A DNA stretch of 64,000 nucleotides from Mycobacterium arosiense ATCC BAA-1401 = DSM 45069 (lineage in GTDB: Bacteria > Actinomycetota > Actinomycetes > Mycobacteriales > Mycobacteriaceae): contig NZ_MVHG01000013.1 of assembly GCF_002086125.1 (NCBI RefSeq), positions 1 through 64,000 on the forward strand. The letters run 5' to 3'. Of this stretch, positions 63,278-64,000 are shown piece after piece. Made by a program: the position numbers and the translations under genes. Numbering within the stretch: position 1 is the stretch's first letter; the number at the start of each line of letters is the position of its first letter. Below the pieces are notes generated by a model. That model saw nothing but the letters and a program-made list of their open reading frames with translations. It was not told the origin of the DNA and made no database searches.

Positions 63278-64000
63278 TCAGGGATGCGGGGAAGCCGGCG
63301 CGGTCACGGCCGTCAGGTGCCACTTGTCCAGCCAGGGCCGCACCAATTCGGCGACGGAGAATTTGGCCCGGGCCGCGCACCGGGCCCTGGGGGTGTAGGG
63401 GACGCCGCCGCGGATGAGGATGCCGACGGCGCTGACGGTGCCGTCCTTTTCGTACCGATACACCGGGCCGCCCGAATCGCCGCAGTGACCGCCCGCCAGG
63501 AATACCACCTTGCTGTCGGTGATCTTGACGATCGGCCCGCAGGAGTCCGCGCCGGAGCCCATGCCGAACTTGCACAGTTGCTGGCCTATCTGCAGGCTGC
63601 TGGCGACACCGGTGACCGGCACCGACGCGGCGACCGCCGAGGACTGGGGGATGTTGTCGCCGTCCAGTGTGATCAGGCCGATGTCGTGCTGTTCGTTGTG
63701 CACTCCCTAGTTGATCGTCTCGCGGAACGTGCCCACCGTCGCGTAGGGCAGGACGCCGCCCAGGTTCATCGTCACCTTGCTGGGTTGCCCGGGGCGGTTG
63801 CAGTGCCCGGCGGTGAGAATCTCGGCCGCACCGGTGCTGGTGTGCACCAGAAAGCCTGCGGTGCAACCCATTCCACCGGAGCGATCGGCGTAGGCGACGT
63901 AGATTCCCGCGCCCGGCCCCACCGCGATGGCGGCGGGCAGATCGATCGGCGCCAGGACGGGCGGCGGCATCTGCGCCGCCGGCGTGGTGGCCCTGGGAAA
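63278..64000 (-). pseudogene. trypsin-like serine protease, interrupted by an in-frame amber codon, partial
   Basis: One continuous reverse-strand frame encodes a chymotrypsin-fold protease but contains a single TAG at 63709-63707. Before it lie the His of the triad (ILTAGHCNRPGQPS) and VGTFRETIN. After it the frame continues without shift as GVHNEQHDIGLITLDG (triad Asp) and GGHCGDSGGPVYRYEKDG (triad Ser). Glutamate (GAG) to TAG is a one-base change. The 5' end runs off the window, so the signal peptide is not visible. The product as read would lack Asp and Ser and be inactive. It is either a recent pseudogene, a sequencing error or a read-through case. Confidence 0.8.

Overview
The window is high-GC actinobacterial DNA and almost certainly comes from a Mycobacterium. 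Gene content and order follow the M. tuberculosis interval from about Rv1426c (lipO) to Rv1489, as I remember it: lipO-fadD12, gap-pgk-tpi-secG, the pentose phosphate cluster, ctaB/qor/ctaA, mptB, the suf operon, fadE15, trxB1/echA12, the Rv1473 ABC-F protein, acn, ripA/ripB/moxR1 and fabG1-inhA-hemZ. It is not M. tuberculosis itself. The PE_PGRS genes and the ctpD region known there are absent, sufB has no intein, and a full-length ppc is present. A non-tuberculous species, for example near the M. avium complex, is the simplest reading, but the species cannot be fixed from the sequence alone.

Layout. 1-5 kb: the edge of a DUF222/13E12-type HNH endonuclease gene, then a leftward lipid operon (acyltransferase, fadD12, lipO). 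5-10.9 kb: an unrecognised small basic protein, a large DUF3556 membrane protein, then gap-pgk-tpiA and secG. 10.9-18.8 kb: an LLM-type (F420) oxidoreductase, ppc, an aldo/keto reductase, a histone-deacetylase-like hydrolase, a coiled-coil protein and an MFS transporter with an unusual soluble C-terminal domain. 18.8-25.3 kb: the leftward pentose phosphate operon tkt-tal-zwf-opcA-pgl, joined by 4-base start/stop overlaps. 25.5-29.1 kb: haem O and haem A synthesis (ctaB, ctaA) with qor and an unknown protein. 29.3-32.7 kb: the mannosyltransferase mptB coupled to an ABC-2 type exporter. 32.8-39.2 kb: sufRBDCSUT, with a palindrome at the sufR start. 39.2-42.8 kb: two secreted DUF5666 paralogues and fadE15. 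43-49.8 kb: thioredoxin, echA12, an ABC-F protein, a small HTH protein, and acn with its TetR regulator. 49.8-56 kb: the ripA-ripB-moxR1-DUF58-VWA envelope cluster. 56-57 kb: a DUF559-type nuclease-like gene between two copies of a palindromic element. 57-62.3 kb: fabG1-inhA-hemZ (mycolic acid and haem), an unknown gene, NfeD and SPFH proteins. 62.3-64 kb: a DoxX-like protein, a deazaflavin-dependent reductase, and a trypsin-like protease gene broken by one in-frame amber codon at the right edge.

Most of the window is core metabolism and envelope biology: central carbon flow (glycolysis, PPC, pentose phosphate, aconitase), Fe-S assembly that serves aconitase and ferrochelatase, cell-wall hydrolases, and mycolate synthesis. 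Several genes (HNH, secG, echA12, fabG1, nfeD, the DoxX-like gene, perhaps ctaA) have a TANNNT -10 hexamer 6-7 bases before the start codon, as expected for mycobacterial leaderless transcripts. No tRNA, rRNA, CRISPR array or complete insertion sequence was seen. No non-coding stretch exceeds about 260 bases. I did not find an obviously new defence or biosynthetic system. The best candidates for follow-up are the palindrome-flanked nuclease gene, the MFS fusion, the disrupted protease, the DUF5666 pair and the mptB-ABC coupling.
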